Below, piece after piece: positions 16,101 through 24,584 of a DNA stretch of 38,358 bases. The stretch spans positions 1-38,358 of the forward strand of contig JAXHVL010000158.1 in NCBI GenBank assembly GCA_034189225.1, given 5' to 3'. Source of the stretch: JAXHTY01 sp034189225 (lineage in GTDB: Bacteria; Desulfobacterota; Desulfobacteria; Desulfobacterales; Desulfosudaceae). A program made the position numbers and the translations under genes. Within the stretch, counting starts at the first letter, position 1, and each line of letters begins with the position of its first letter. The notes under the pieces are model-generated. The model worked only from the letters and a program-made list of their open reading frames with translations. It had not been told where the DNA came from and did not search any database.

Positions 16101-16775
16101 ATGGCGACCCCCTCAATGACCCATAACGATGCCCTGATTATCGTGGATGTGCAGAACGATTTCTGCACCGGCGGCGCCCTGGCCATCGAACAGGGCGAAG
16201 CGGTTGTACCGATCCTCAATCAATGGGTCAAAAAAGCCAAGGACGAATCAATCCCCGTTTATGCCTCCCGGGACTGGCATCCGCGGGAACACGTGAGCTT
16301 TCAGGCGCAAAACGGCCCCTGGCCCCCCCACTGCATCCAGGACACCGAGGGCGCAGTATTCAAAGAAGGACTGGTCCTGCCGGATGACGCCATCATCATT
16401 ACCAAGGGAACCCGGTTTGACCGGGACCAGAATTCCATATTTGATGAAACCGGGCTGGCCTTTCACCTGAAACGGAAAGGCATCAACCGGCTCTTTATCG
16501 GCGGTCTGGCACTGGACGTATGCGTGCTTGCATCGGTTATGGACGCCCGTGCCAATGGATTCGAAGTGTATCTTTTAAAAAATGGCACGAGACCCGTCAC
16601 CGCCAAAGACGGACAGGATGCCCTGACACGAATGGAAACGTCCGGGGCAGGCATCATTGAGGACGACCCTGATTCAACAGACATTCCCTTCTGCCAGAAG
16701 GCGCCGGAATGGGCCGAACATGCCCGGCCCAACCAGGATGATGATGACACCTGTGATGACGGCCGTGCCGGATAA
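16101..16775 (+). CDS. pncA: Nicotinamidase/isochorismatase family hydrolase
   Basis: Nicotinamidase deamidates nicotinamide to nicotinate in NAD salvage. The protein of 224 residues shows the catalytic triad D16 (VDVQNDF), K102 (TKGTRFDRDQ) and C141 (LALDVCVLAS), and metal ligands in SRDWHPREH (D58, H60, H64). The WPPHC stretch at 74-78 is also typical. These features favour PncA over other isochorismatase-fold hydrolases. The ATG at 16101 has a strong GGAGGAACAC before it; an upstream in-frame extension to 16071 has no such site. The C-terminus adds about 35 acidic residues (PDSTDIPFCQ... to DDDDTCDD) beyond the usual end. It is likely monocistronic or distal to GT4. Confidence 0.88.
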   Translation: MATPSMTHNDALIIVDVQNDFCTGGALAIEQGEAVVPILNQWVKKAKDESIPVYASRDWHPREHVSFQAQNGPWPPHCIQDTEGAVFKEGLVLPDDAIIITKGTRFDRDQNSIFDETGLAFHLKRKGINRLFIGGLALDVCVLASVMDARANGFEVYLLKNGTRPVTAKDGQDALTRMETSGAGIIEDDPDSTDIPFCQKAPEWAEHARPNQDDDDTCDDGRAG

Positions 16776-16794
16776 CACTCCCCCCCGGCGGTGG

Positions 16795-16818
16795 TTTTGG
16801 TTACCCCTGCAAGGGGAT
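16795..16818 (+). terminator. Weak hairpin after the nicotinamidase gene
   Basis: CCCCT and AGGGG pair around GCA (16804-16816), followed by ATTGTTTATAG. The stem is only 5 bp and the T-tract is poor, so it is at best a weak terminator. Confidence 0.25.
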
Positions 16819-16928
16819 TGTTTATAGTTTAAACTCACACTTCGTGTTTTCCAGACTGAAATAAAACTGCCTCTATTCCGCTCCCCTTACTACTCCATTC
16901 CGCGGCCTCAAATACAGCAAACACTGCA

Positions 16929-16955
16929 TTGAAAGAGTGCCGGGTATCATATAAA
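16929..16955 (+). promoter_or_regulatory. Possible sigma-70 type promoter of the sigma factor gene
   Basis: TTGAAA (16929-16934) and TATAAA (16950-16955) are each one base from consensus but only 15 bp apart. They lie 73 bp before the rpoH-like start. No other good pair is visible in 16776-17027, and I see no sigma-32 consensus that would indicate autoregulation. Confidence 0.3.
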
Positions 16956-17027
16956 TTAAAAAAAACAAATTAGCAGATTTTCGTTCGGCATTGACTTTAA
17001 ACACCCAAATCACACAAAGAGGATATA

Positions 17028-18041
17028 ATGAAAGCGTCAGAAGGCAGGAACTCTCCACCCGAAACGCATGCAGGCAATAGATCAAAAAACATGAAGGGAA
17101 ACAACGGCCAGACGATGTCCGTACAATTGCCGGCAACCGGCAGTAATGTTCCGCAACCGGACACCGGCGCGGTCGTGTCTTATGACCCGCTTCAGGCGTA
17201 TCTCAAGAGTGTTCGAAACTTCAGGCTCTTGACCAGAGAAGAAGAAAAAAACCTGGCAACCCGATTTCAGGAGGTGGACGACAGGAAAGCGCTTTATGAA
17301 CTGGTGGTTTCGAACCTGCGCCTGGTCGTCAAAATCGCCCTGGATTTCCAGCGGGTCTGGATGCAGAACCTGATGGACCTGATCCAGGAGGGGAATCTCG
17401 GGCTGATGCAGGCGGCAAAAAAGTTTGATCCATACCGGAATGTAAAGTTCTCCTACTACGCTTCATTCTGGATCAAGGCCTATATCCTTAAATTCATCAT
17501 GGACAATTACCGGCTGGTCAAACTAGGCACCACCCAGGCTCAGCGCAAGCTCTTTTACAAGCTGAACCGGGAAAAACAGCAATTGATAAGTCAGGGTTTC
17601 AATCCCGGAACAAAACTCATTTCAGAACGCCTGGATGTGGAACAAAAGGACGTGGATGAAATGGACCAGCGGCTGGGGGCTTTTGACCTGTCCCTGGACG
17701 CGCCGGTAACCGAAGACTCTGAAAAAGGCCGCATGGATTTTATTCCCGCCGCTGGCGAAACACCCGACAACCAAGTGGCAAAACAGGAAATCAACGAACT
17801 GCTTAAGAAAAAAGTCAACACATTCCGGAAAACAATGGATGCCAGGGAGCGGTACATTTTTGACAATCGCATGTACTCGGAATCCCCCGACACGCTCAAG
17901 GCGATCGGTGAGCATTGTGACATCTCGAAAGAACGCGTGCGGCAGGTGGAAATGGGCATCCGTAAAAAAATGAAATCATACCTTAAGCAGGAACTGCCGG
18001 AGGTTGAACCGGAGCTGGAAAAAGAGGCGGCCGCCGGTTAG
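17028..18041 (+). CDS. rpoH: RpoH-like (sigma-32 type) RNA polymerase sigma factor
   Basis: The 337-residue protein is a group 3/4-type sigma-70 family member. After a non-conserved N-terminal 50 residues come region 1.2 (DPLQAYLKSVRNFRLLTREEE), region 2 (VVSNLRLVVKIALDFQ, LMDLIQEGNLGLMQAAKKFDP, FSYYASFWIKAYILKFI) and region 4 (ERYIFDNRM..., CDISKERVRQVEMGIRKKM). The short spacing between regions 2 and 4 and the LIQEGNLGLMQA box resemble sigma-32, which directs heat-shock genes; deltaproteobacteria often have several such factors, so the regulon is uncertain. The ATG has AGAGGAT upstream. An acidic tail follows region 4. It seems monocistronic and is followed by an 81-bp imperfect palindrome. 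Confidence 0.85.
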   Translation: MKASEGRNSPPETHAGNRSKNMKGNNGQTMSVQLPATGSNVPQPDTGAVVSYDPLQAYLKSVRNFRLLTREEEKNLATRFQEVDDRKALYELVVSNLRLVVKIALDFQRVWMQNLMDLIQEGNLGLMQAAKKFDPYRNVKFSYYASFWIKAYILKFIMDNYRLVKLGTTQAQRKLFYKLNREKQQLISQGFNPGTKLISERLDVEQKDVDEMDQRLGAFDLSLDAPVTEDSEKGRMDFIPAAGETPDNQVAKQEINELLKKKVNTFRKTMDARERYIFDNRMYSESPDTLKAIGEHCDISKERVRQVEMGIRKKMKSYLKQELPEVEPELEKEAAAG

Positions 18042-18078
18042 GGAAGCGGAAAAAACGAATATACCCGCCTTGCTTGTC

Positions 18079-18159
18079 TTTTGACCCGTATTCTTTGCTG
18101 CATCAAAGGTCATATATCCTGATATGCTCCCTTTGATGCGCCTTGAATACGAATCAAAA
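18079..18159. repeat. 81-bp imperfect palindrome after the sigma factor gene
   Basis: The left arm begins TTTTGACCCGTATTC and continues to GCATCAAAGG. The right arm, read in reverse complement, begins TTTTGATTCGTATTC and also reaches GCATCAAAGG. The core CATATATCCTGATATG is itself near-palindromic. It could fold as a long hairpin at the mRNA 3' end or be a dispersed repeat. There is no gene here. Confidence 0.65.
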
Positions 18160-18390
18160 TCCGGCACAATTCAGGTATATTGGTTTTTTTCGCATCCCTT
18201 AAAGGCCCGGCCAGTTACCATTGATGCACTCGTAAAAAGTCTGATTTTTTGACCATGAAGCGCATGAAGATCATGAAGAAATAAAAAATTAACAATAATT
18301 TCAACTTCATGCTCTTCATGTTCTTCATGGTTGAAATAAAAATATCTCTTTATGGTACTTCCAGGGAACTTAACGTGGTAATTCATTTAA

Positions 18391-18544
18391 GATGGTCTCG
18401 TAAAAAATCGAAATTGGGACGGCAAAGTAAAAAGTTCAAGATACGGCGCAGCCCTATCACTCCCGAGGAATGAGGCGTACTTGGCGTACGCCGCAGTGAC
18501 GAGGGATGCAGCGCAACACAGATATTGGCCTTTTTACGAAGCCG
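18391..18544 (-). mobile_element. MITE-like element, copy 2, nested
   Basis: The ends are GATGGTCTCGTAAAAAATC and, at the other side, CTTTTTACGAAGCCG. The flanking 8-bp repeat is TCATTTAA (18383-18390 and 18545-18552). The uninterrupted target, with a single TCATTTAA, is present in reverse complement at 38165-38172. This proves insertion with target duplication. Confidence 0.85.
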
Positions 18545-18568
18545 TCATTTAAAACCAAAGCATCTTTT

Positions 18569-18651
18569 TTAACCACGGAATACACGGAAGAGCACGGAAG
18601 GAACCATCTTGCTCCCTTTTTCCGTGCCCTTTCCGTGTATTCCGTGGTTAA
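18569..18651 (+). repeat. Inverted-repeat module with 21-bp arms
   Basis: TTAACCACGGAATACACGGAA at one side is matched by its reverse complement at the other. The interior contains GGAACCATCTTGCTCCC. The same module at 38067-38148 lies in the opposite orientation relative to its flanking sequences. No coding function is seen. Confidence 0.8.
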
Positions 18652-18794
18652 TCAAACGGCAGTCGATTACGATCACGAAAAGGTAGAAGTGGCGAAGCAA
18701 TCTTTCGATCCCGCCATAATACGTTCCTTTCTGCGAAAACGCCGCACGTGGCGATGGAAACTTTTGACAAAGCCGTTACCATTGAAACAACGGC

Positions 18795-18833
18795 AAAAAA
18801 ACGCCGGTGAACAGCGAAGGTTCACCGGCGTTT
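18795..18833 (-). terminator. Intrinsic terminator of the etf operon
   Basis: On the minus strand a perfect 14-bp stem (AAACGCCGGTGAAC / GTTCACCGGCGTTT, loop of 7) runs into a T-tract of about six. It lies about 60 nt after the etfA stop codon. This is a textbook rho-independent terminator. Confidence 0.9.
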
Positions 18834-18894
18834 ATATTCATGCTTGCGTTGTCATTCAGCGCAACCGCTGACCTGCCAACGCGCAGCCATCAAC

Positions 18895-19860
18895 TTATGA
18901 CGCTTCCTTGATCTTTTCAGTCAGTTCGGGCATGAACTCCAGAATATCCGCTACCACACCAATGTCCGCGACCTGGAAAATGGGGGCCTTGGGATTCTTG
19001 TTTACGGCGATTATGTAGGGATTGCCCTTGATGCCGCCAAGATGCTGGAAGGACCCGCTGATCCCCATGGCCATGTATACCTTGGGTTTGACGGTCTGAC
19101 CGGAAGTCCCCACCTGGCGGGATTTTTCAAGCCACTTGGCATCCACGATGGGCCGTGAGCAGGAGACATCCGCACCCATTGCCTCGGCCAGCTCCTGAGC
19201 GATTTCAATATTGTCTTCCTCTTCGATACCACGGCCGATTGAGACCAGCACTTCGGACTTGGTTATATCCACATCCCCGATCTCGGCCACAACAACTTCG
19301 AGGAACTTCCGTTTTGTGGCAACATCCCCGGCATCGCCGGTTTTGTCCACAACCGAACCACCGGCGCTCTTGCTTTCATCCGGCTCGAACACGCCGGGCC
19401 GAACGGTGATCACCGCACCGCTGCTGATGTCAGCCTTGACATGGGTGCTGACCTGGCCGCCGAACTCCTGGCGAATCATCTTGAGGTCGGAGCCGTCTGT
19501 GCCTTCAAAATCAACAACGTCGGACGCAAACGGGGAATCCATCTTGACGGAAAGTCCTGGTGACAGGTCCATGCCGAAGGTGTCGTGGGGGAAAAGAACG
19601 ATGGCGTCGCCGGGCAGAATATTGAGCAGCATGCCCCGGATTATTTCGGCGTTGGGATAGGCCACATCATCCTTGTCAATCTTCCATACCTCCTTGTAAG
19701 AGGCGGCCATGTCATTGCAGAGTCCATCAACACCGGACCCCACCACCAGGGCGTTTACATCGGCACCGGCATCGATCTTTTTGGCCGCACTGACGAGTTC
19801 CAACGCAGAATCGTCGGCCACTCCATCCTTATGTTCGATATATGCAAAAATCTGAGCCAT
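18895..19860 (-). CDS. etfA: Electron transfer flavoprotein, alpha subunit
   Basis: EtfA binds FAD and, with EtfB, carries electrons from acyl-CoA dehydrogenases to a membrane quinone reductase. The 321-residue length fits. The C-terminal FAD domain shows VSIGRGIEEEDNIEIA, CSRPIVDAKW, RQVGTSGQTVKPKVYMAMG and SGSFQHLGGI, followed by VNKNPKAPIFQVADIGVV. The ATG has AAGGAGG upstream and overlaps the etfB stop by one base (TAATG), so expression of the two is coupled. A perfect terminator follows. The gene group suggests fatty- or aromatic-acid beta-oxidation coupled to the quinone pool. Confidence 0.96.
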   Translation of the reverse strand: MAQIFAYIEHKDGVADDSALELVSAAKKIDAGADVNALVVGSGVDGLCNDMAASYKEVWKIDKDDVAYPNAEIIRGMLLNILPGDAIVLFPHDTFGMDLSPGLSVKMDSPFASDVVDFEGTDGSDLKMIRQEFGGQVSTHVKADISSGAVITVRPGVFEPDESKSAGGSVVDKTGDAGDVATKRKFLEVVVAEIGDVDITKSEVLVSIGRGIEEEDNIEIAQELAEAMGADVSCSRPIVDAKWLEKSRQVGTSGQTVKPKVYMAMGISGSFQHLGGIKGNPYIIAVNKNPKAPIFQVADIGVVADILEFMPELTEKIKEAS

Positions 19861-20651
19861 TATTTCAATCCTCCTTTGGCTTTTAGGATTTCAATCATCT
19901 TCTCCGCGATCTCTTCCGTGCTGCCTTCGAGCATTTCAGCACCCTCGCCGGATTCAGGCACAAAGTAATCGACCTTTTTCAGCCTGGCCGCTCCTTCGCC
20001 GATTTCGTCGGCGCCGATGCCGAGATCCGAAGCGCTGTGTGTGGGTATATCCACGGAAGCGACCTTCCGGATGCCGCGGATACCGACATAACGGGGCTCA
20101 TTAATACCGGTCTGGATGGACAGGACACAGGGGAGCTCAATCTCATTCATTTCCTGGTTACCGCCTTCGATTTCACGACCCACCTTGAGCTTTTTGTCAT
20201 CAATCACCTCAATGCTGTTGACCAGGGAGGCATAAGGCAGATCAAGCATTGCCGCAAGCATGCCGCCGACCTGGGCCGCACCGGCATCCGCCTGAGCACC
20301 GGTCATGATCAGATCATAATTGCCTTTTTCAATAACCCCTTTCAGTGCCCTCGCAATACCCCTGCCGTCGGAGCCTTCAAAAGCTTCATCGTCGAGCAGA
20401 ATACCGTTTTCCGCGCCCATTGCCATTTCCCGGCGCAGCACTTCCTCAGCTTCTTCGTCGCCGACGGTGACCACCGTAACACTGCCACCGGCTTTGTCAA
20501 CCATCTGAATGGCTTCCTCTACCGCGTAGTTGTCCCATTCATTGACCGAATAAACAAGATCGTCGCGTTCTATGTCGTTGCCATCGCTGTTGATCTCAAT
20601 CTCGTTCTCCTCGGTGTCGGGAACGCGTTTTACACATACTAAAATTTCCAT
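19860..20651 (-). CDS. etfB: Electron transfer flavoprotein, beta subunit
   Basis: The 263-residue protein starts MEILVCVKRVPDTEENEI and contains the family signatures YSVNEWDNYAVEEAIQM, VVTVGDEEAEEVLRREMAMGAE and MTGAQADAGAAQVGGMLA. EtfB binds AMP in canonical ETFs, or a second FAD in bifurcating ones; the sequence alone does not settle which. The absence of a neighbouring Bcd-type dehydrogenase and the presence of a membrane Fe-S oxidoreductase upstream favour the quinone-linked role. GGGAGGACG precedes the start. It lies 92 nt after the Fe-S oxidoreductase gene. Confidence 0.96.
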   Translation of the reverse strand: MEILVCVKRVPDTEENEIEINSDGNDIERDDLVYSVNEWDNYAVEEAIQMVDKAGGSVTVVTVGDEEAEEVLRREMAMGAENGILLDDEAFEGSDGRGIARALKGVIEKGNYDLIMTGAQADAGAAQVGGMLAAMLDLPYASLVNSIEVIDDKKLKVGREIEGGNQEMNEIELPCVLSIQTGINEPRYVGIRGIRKVASVDIPTHSASDLGIGADEIGEGAARLKKVDYFVPESGEGAEMLEGSTEEIAEKMIEILKAKGGLK

Positions 20652-20743
20652 GCTCGTCCTCCCAAACTGTTGCTGTAATTAAAGTTAACCTTAACGCAAA
20701 TGCAGGGCCGGTTTCATCAGCCGTGCATTGAGCCCATTTTCAA

Positions 20744-22807
20744 TTATTGGTTCATGTGCCGGGCGATCAGTTCGGAAAAGTCGATCGCCTCCATCGTATC
20801 CTCCATTTTTGCCACCTTGATGGCGTCCTCCATATTGACAAGGCAGAACGGGCAGGCGGTAACAATCACATTGGCACCGGCTTCGGCTGCCATGCGCACC
20901 CGGAGAACACTCATGCGCTCTTCTTCCTCGGGCTCATAGAACAGCATCAGCCCGCCCCCGCTGCAGCAGAAAGAGCGGTCCCTGGACTTATCCATTTCCA
21001 CCCGGCGCAGGCCGGGTATGGCGTCCATGGATACGCGGGGTTCGTCATACACGCTGTTATGGCGCCCCAGATAGCAGGGATCATGGTAGGTGTAAACCTT
21101 TGATCCGTCTTCCACCGGCTTGAAGGTCAAAACGCCTGCCTTTATCTGTTTCGCCACATACTGGGACAGATGCTCGATGGGCGGAAGTTCATCATTGTTG
21201 TAGTCATTTTTGATGGCGTTAAAGGCATGGGGGTCGGCCGTAATGATGCTTTTCGCACCGGAACCAAGAATGGCCTCGATGTTCTGCTCCTTCAATGTCT
21301 GGAAGAGCATCTCCTCACCGAACCGCCGGACCTCGTTGCCGCTGTCCTTTTCCTTTTTGCCAAGGACGCCGAAGTCGGTTCCGCCGGCCGCAAGAATGCT
21401 GGCAGTGGCCCGGGCCAGGTCCTGCATCCTGTCATCATAAGAGGAAATGCTGTCAACAAAATAGAGGGTTTCGGCGGTTTCTTTCTTGTCCAGCACCTTG
21501 ACCGTGCAGGTTTCGGCGAACTCCTCGTCGGCTGCCCAGTCGGCCCGTTTCTTTTCCATTTTCCCCCAGGCATTGCCTCGTTTTTCCAGGGCGCCCAGCG
21601 GCTTCTGAAGTGACTGGGGCACCATGCCTTCATCCACCATGGCCCGCCGAAGGTCCACGATCTTGTCGATATACTCGATTCCCAGCGGACATTCTTCCTC
21701 GCAGGCGCCGCAGGTGGTACAGGACCAGATTTCATCCTCCTCGTAAATATCGCCGATCAAAGGCTTGCTTTCCTTGAATTCGCCGCGCAGGGGATAATTT
21801 TCAAACAGCTTGTCCCGGCCCTTTATGGAGATAAATCGCGGGGAGAGCGGGCGACCGACCGTGTTTGCGGGACATTGATCCGAACAGCGGCCGCAGTCCG
21901 CACAGGTGTAAAAATCCAGCAGGTGCTTCCAGGTGAAGTCTTCGATCTTCTTAACACCAAAGGATTCCAGGTCATCCAGCTGCTCGTCGGTCACGTCATG
22001 CCGCACCGGCTTGGTATTGCCTTTGTCCAGCCGCATGAAGAAAACATTGAAGATGGAAGTAATGACGTGGAAATGCTTGCCCATGGGAAGAAAACAAAGA
22101 AAGAAGAAGAAGGTCAGGTCATGAATGTAATAGGCGATCACGTGGATGGCCTGCAATACCCCGTCGGATGCGCCGGAAAGAATCAGGCTTTCGAACCATA
22201 CCAGAGAAAGGGGGGGCAAAAACACATCGTGCTGGCTGGCTGCGACTTCACTGGCCTCAAAAAGACTTTCGGAAATCATCAGTGTTCCGATCAGGCCGAG
22301 CACGAAAATGGCTTCGCCGGTATGGTCATGGCCGTATTTTTCCGGCACTGCATAGCGTTTCGGCTTGACGACACCCCGGCGGTATGCGGCGATGATACAT
22401 GCAATCAACACCACGGTGGCGGCGTAGTCTTTAAGTACGTTGTAAATGCTGCCCAGCGCGCCGCCGAAACCGGGCATGACGAAATCATTGGAGATGCCGA
22501 CAACCACCAGCTCGGTGGACCGAATGGACAGCACCAGAAAACCGATGAAAATCATGATATGCAGCACCCCGGCCGTCATATACCGCGGCTGACGCCATTG
22601 CAGCAGCCATATCTTGATAATGTGAATAATCCGCTCCGGAATACGATTGAGCCGGTAATCCGGGGCAGCCTTGACCAGCGGGGCAACCCGTTTGGCCATG
22701 ATATAGGCAAAACAGCCCACACCGACCATCGGGATCAGAAATGAAAAAATAATCATCGGGATAAACCCGAACAGGAAATAATTTGACGGACCAATCAGTG
22801 ATTCCAT
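20744..22807 (-). CDS. Membrane Fe-S oxidoreductase (ETF:quinone reductase type)
   Basis: This 687-residue protein begins with a heme-b type membrane domain related to nitrate reductase gamma (five or six segments between 10 and 260, with candidate heme-ligand histidines at 83, 222, 229 and 247). Two [4Fe-4S] motifs follow: C302-x2-C305-x2-C308-x3-C312 in CADCGRCSDQCP and C363-x2-C366-x2-C369-x3-C373 in CTTCGACEEECP. The C-terminal part is HdrD-like, with CCG-type elements YHDPCYLGRHN and FCCSGGGLMLFYEPE. Proteins of this design next to etfBA are taken to pass ETF electrons to menaquinone in sulfate reducers and Geobacter relatives. It is the first gene of the etf operon; the Shine-Dalgarno GGAAAG is fair. 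Confidence 0.9.
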   Translation of the reverse strand: MESLIGPSNYFLFGFIPMIIFSFLIPMVGVGCFAYIMAKRVAPLVKAAPDYRLNRIPERIIHIIKIWLLQWRQPRYMTAGVLHIMIFIGFLVLSIRSTELVVVGISNDFVMPGFGGALGSIYNVLKDYAATVVLIACIIAAYRRGVVKPKRYAVPEKYGHDHTGEAIFVLGLIGTLMISESLFEASEVAASQHDVFLPPLSLVWFESLILSGASDGVLQAIHVIAYYIHDLTFFFFLCFLPMGKHFHVITSIFNVFFMRLDKGNTKPVRHDVTDEQLDDLESFGVKKIEDFTWKHLLDFYTCADCGRCSDQCPANTVGRPLSPRFISIKGRDKLFENYPLRGEFKESKPLIGDIYEEDEIWSCTTCGACEEECPLGIEYIDKIVDLRRAMVDEGMVPQSLQKPLGALEKRGNAWGKMEKKRADWAADEEFAETCTVKVLDKKETAETLYFVDSISSYDDRMQDLARATASILAAGGTDFGVLGKKEKDSGNEVRRFGEEMLFQTLKEQNIEAILGSGAKSIITADPHAFNAIKNDYNNDELPPIEHLSQYVAKQIKAGVLTFKPVEDGSKVYTYHDPCYLGRHNSVYDEPRVSMDAIPGLRRVEMDKSRDRSFCCSGGGLMLFYEPEEEERMSVLRVRMAAEAGANVIVTACPFCLVNMEDAIKVAKMEDTMEAIDFSELIARHMNQ

Positions 22808-23247
22808 ATAGATGCTTTCCTTTCTTAACCCTATTTCGTGACCGGCCGCGGTGCGGGCCGTTCCACGATTAATTATTTGAACTCACTATATTTTTGCAAT
22901 CCCTATATATTTTTAACAAATAATCTTTTTTTTTACATCATTGTACCGTTTCCGTCAAGGAAAAAAGGACAATACAACAAACTGAAATTTAATAATAATC
23001 AACCACCGGCCAAAAATTTTACCAAAAATAAAATTGATATGTCTTCAACATACATGGCCTCCACAAGTTCGCTTAAATAAAGGTCCGTATCCCGGCCCGT
23101 GCAAAATACTGTGATAGTGGGGCGGCACGGCTTACTTATCGCTGTTTGTTGTTTTGAATGGTGTTTTTTTATTTTTCATGGATTATAATTGATGTATTGT
23201 CAATTCAAATTTTTACAAAGCAGTATGGAACTGCTCGCATCAAGGAT
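22808..23247. other. AT-rich divergent intergenic region
   Basis: These 440 bp separate the etf operon (minus) from the SGNH-hrpA pair (plus). The region is clearly richer in A and T than its neighbours, with T-tracts near 22926-22935 and 23163-23175 and a TATAAT at 23184-23189 without a good -35 box. I see no credible gene; short ORFs here lack ribosome-binding sites. It probably contains promoters for both sides. Confidence 0.5.
22930..22958 (-). promoter_or_regulatory. Possible promoter of the etf operon
   Basis: On the minus strand TTGACG (22958-22953) and TAAAAA (22935-22930) are spaced by 17 bp. The -35 box is one base from consensus; the -10 box is weaker. The predicted leader would be about 120 nt. 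Confidence 0.33.
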
Positions 23248-23397
23248 GATGGTCTCGTAAAAAGTCACTTTGGGACGGCAAAGTAAAAAGTTCAAGATCA
23301 AGGCGCCGATGTATCTCGAGGAATGGAGCGTACTTAGGCGTACGTGACATGACGAGAGATGCATCGCAACGCAGATATTGGACTTTTTACGAAGCCG
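23248..23397 (-). mobile_element. MITE-like element, copy 3, at the SGNH gene start
   Basis: This 150-bp copy runs from GATGGTCTCGTAAAAAGTC to CTTTTTACGAAGCCG. It is flanked by the 8-bp direct repeat TCAAGGAT (23240-23247 and 23398-23405). The right-hand repeat supplies the AAGGA ribosome-binding site of the SGNH gene, whose ATG is at 23409. The insertion therefore duplicated the site and separated the gene from its original upstream sequence. Confidence 0.88.
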
Positions 23398-23408
23398 TCA
23401 AGGATAAC

Positions 23409-24584
23409 ATGCGGTATACCATGACGAATGCAACCGGAAAACCGGAAAACCGATTCGAGCGTCACCCTTTTCTGACGCTGCTGGCCGTTGTGCTGACGGC
23501 AATTCTGCTCGGCACGGTGGTATTTGTAATGATTTATTACCACCGGCAAAAGGCGGCCCTGGAACACGAAGGCATCATGAACGCGGCATTCACCTATCGC
23601 ATTGATTCACCGGTTTACCACCATGATCTGGCAAAAAAGCAAATCGTTAAAACCGCCACCTGGGGGAATCGCAGATATCGGCTCTGCACCAATTCTCTGG
23701 GTTTCAGGGATGCGTCCCCACGAACGGTCCCGTTAAGCACGAATAAATACCGGATCGTCTTCATGGGGGACTCATTTACCGAAGGCATCGGCCTGCCTTA
23801 CGAAAAAACCTTTCCCGGCATTGTGGATCAACGGTTACGAAAATACAACGTGTCAGTGCTGAATGCCGGGGTGGTGTCCTATTCGCCCATTATTTACTGG
23901 CGCAAAACAAAATATCTGCTTGAGACGGTGGGGCTTTCCTTTGATGAAATAGTGATTTTTCTGGATATTTCCGACGCTCGTGACGAGGCGGAATCCTATT
24001 ACCTGGATGACAACGGTAATGTGAAAAGCGCCATAATGGACGACCGGCAACTCAGGGAAAAGGTTATCAACCGCATTCGAAAAGACCAGGCTGTCAATTC
24101 CCTTAAAAAATTCATGGGGATACTGGCGGAGTTGCTGCCACCGGAATCCGGCCATCCCGGCACCTGGACCATCGACCAGCAGCAGTTCAATAAATTCGGG
24201 AAAAAAGGGTTGAAACAAATGGCACATTACATGAACCGCCTTCGGGTTCTGCTTGCAGAACATGACATCAAACTAACCGTGGCGGTTTACCCCTGGCCGG
24301 TTCAGATCGCCGCCGGTGACCGAAAATCGATTCAGGCGGTTTACTGGCGAAAATGGTGCGCCGACTATGGGATTGACTTTCTCAATTATTTTCCTTTATT
24401 CTGCCCGGCGAAAAAGCCGGAAAGAAAACATATTATAGAGACCTGCTTTATTAACGGTGACACCCACTGGAGTTACAAGGGACACCAGTGGGTCGCCGAC
24501 GTATTCTGCGATTATTTTCACAAAACCCATCAGCCGGATATTTTGCCGGCACCAAAGGCCGGAGCGGATAAATCCTTCCCATGA
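23409..24584 (+). CDS. Membrane-anchored SGNH/GDSL-type hydrolase
   Basis: From the ATG at 23409 the protein has 391 residues. One transmembrane segment (about 21-43, FLTLLAVVLTAILLGTVVFV) places the rest in the periplasm. Block I is FMGDSFTEGIGLP with the catalytic Ser near 122; then come LNAGVVSYSP, FLDISDARDE and, near the C-terminus, the DTHWSYKGHQ block with the Asp-x-His pair. SGNH enzymes of this type act as esterases or O-acyltransferases on envelope glycans; the substrate is unknown. A longer reading frame starting inside the adjacent mobile element (23349) is an artefact. The gene ends in an ATGA overlap with hrpA. Confidence 0.78.
   Translation: MRYTMTNATGKPENRFERHPFLTLLAVVLTAILLGTVVFVMIYYHRQKAALEHEGIMNAAFTYRIDSPVYHHDLAKKQIVKTATWGNRRYRLCTNSLGFRDASPRTVPLSTNKYRIVFMGDSFTEGIGLPYEKTFPGIVDQRLRKYNVSVLNAGVVSYSPIIYWRKTKYLLETVGLSFDEIVIFLDISDARDEAESYYLDDNGNVKSAIMDDRQLREKVINRIRKDQAVNSLKKFMGILAELLPPESGHPGTWTIDQQQFNKFGKKGLKQMAHYMNRLRVLLAEHDIKLTVAVYPWPVQIAAGDRKSIQAVYWRKWCADYGIDFLNYFPLFCPAKKPERKHIIETCFINGDTHWSYKGHQWVADVFCDYFHKTHQPDILPAPKAGADKSFP

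Larger units (their letters stand above)
18223..18775 (-). mobile_element. Composite MITE-like element with nested insertion
   Basis: The outer element starts GATGCACTCGTAAAAAGTC and ends in a decayed CTTTTGACAAAGCCG. It is flanked by the 8-bp direct repeat TTACCATT (18215-18222 and 18776-18783). Inside are an ATGAAG-rich block (about 18250-18330), an inserted 154-bp element (18391-18544) and a CCGTGTATTCCGTGG inverted-repeat module (18569-18651). A truncated relative without the inserted element lies at 37944-38240. It carries no gene; ORFs read across it are repeat translations. Confidence 0.75.

Noticed and set aside
16991..17029. TTGACT and TATAAT before the sigma factor gene as a promoter
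   Set aside because: The boxes are 27 bp apart and the TATAAT overlaps the start codon.
18250..18330. ATGAAG repeats as a CRISPR-like or VNTR array
   Set aside because: The repeat units are 6-9 bp without spacers, and the block is copied as a whole with the mobile element.
18506..18871. 121-residue ORF downstream of the sigma factor gene
   Set aside because: It starts inside a mobile element and runs through the inverted-repeat module and decayed element end; no start signal and no family.
23349..23408. N-terminal 20-codon extension of the SGNH protein
   Set aside because: The extension is encoded by the mobile element at 23248-23397; the native ribosome-binding site and ATG lie just to its right.
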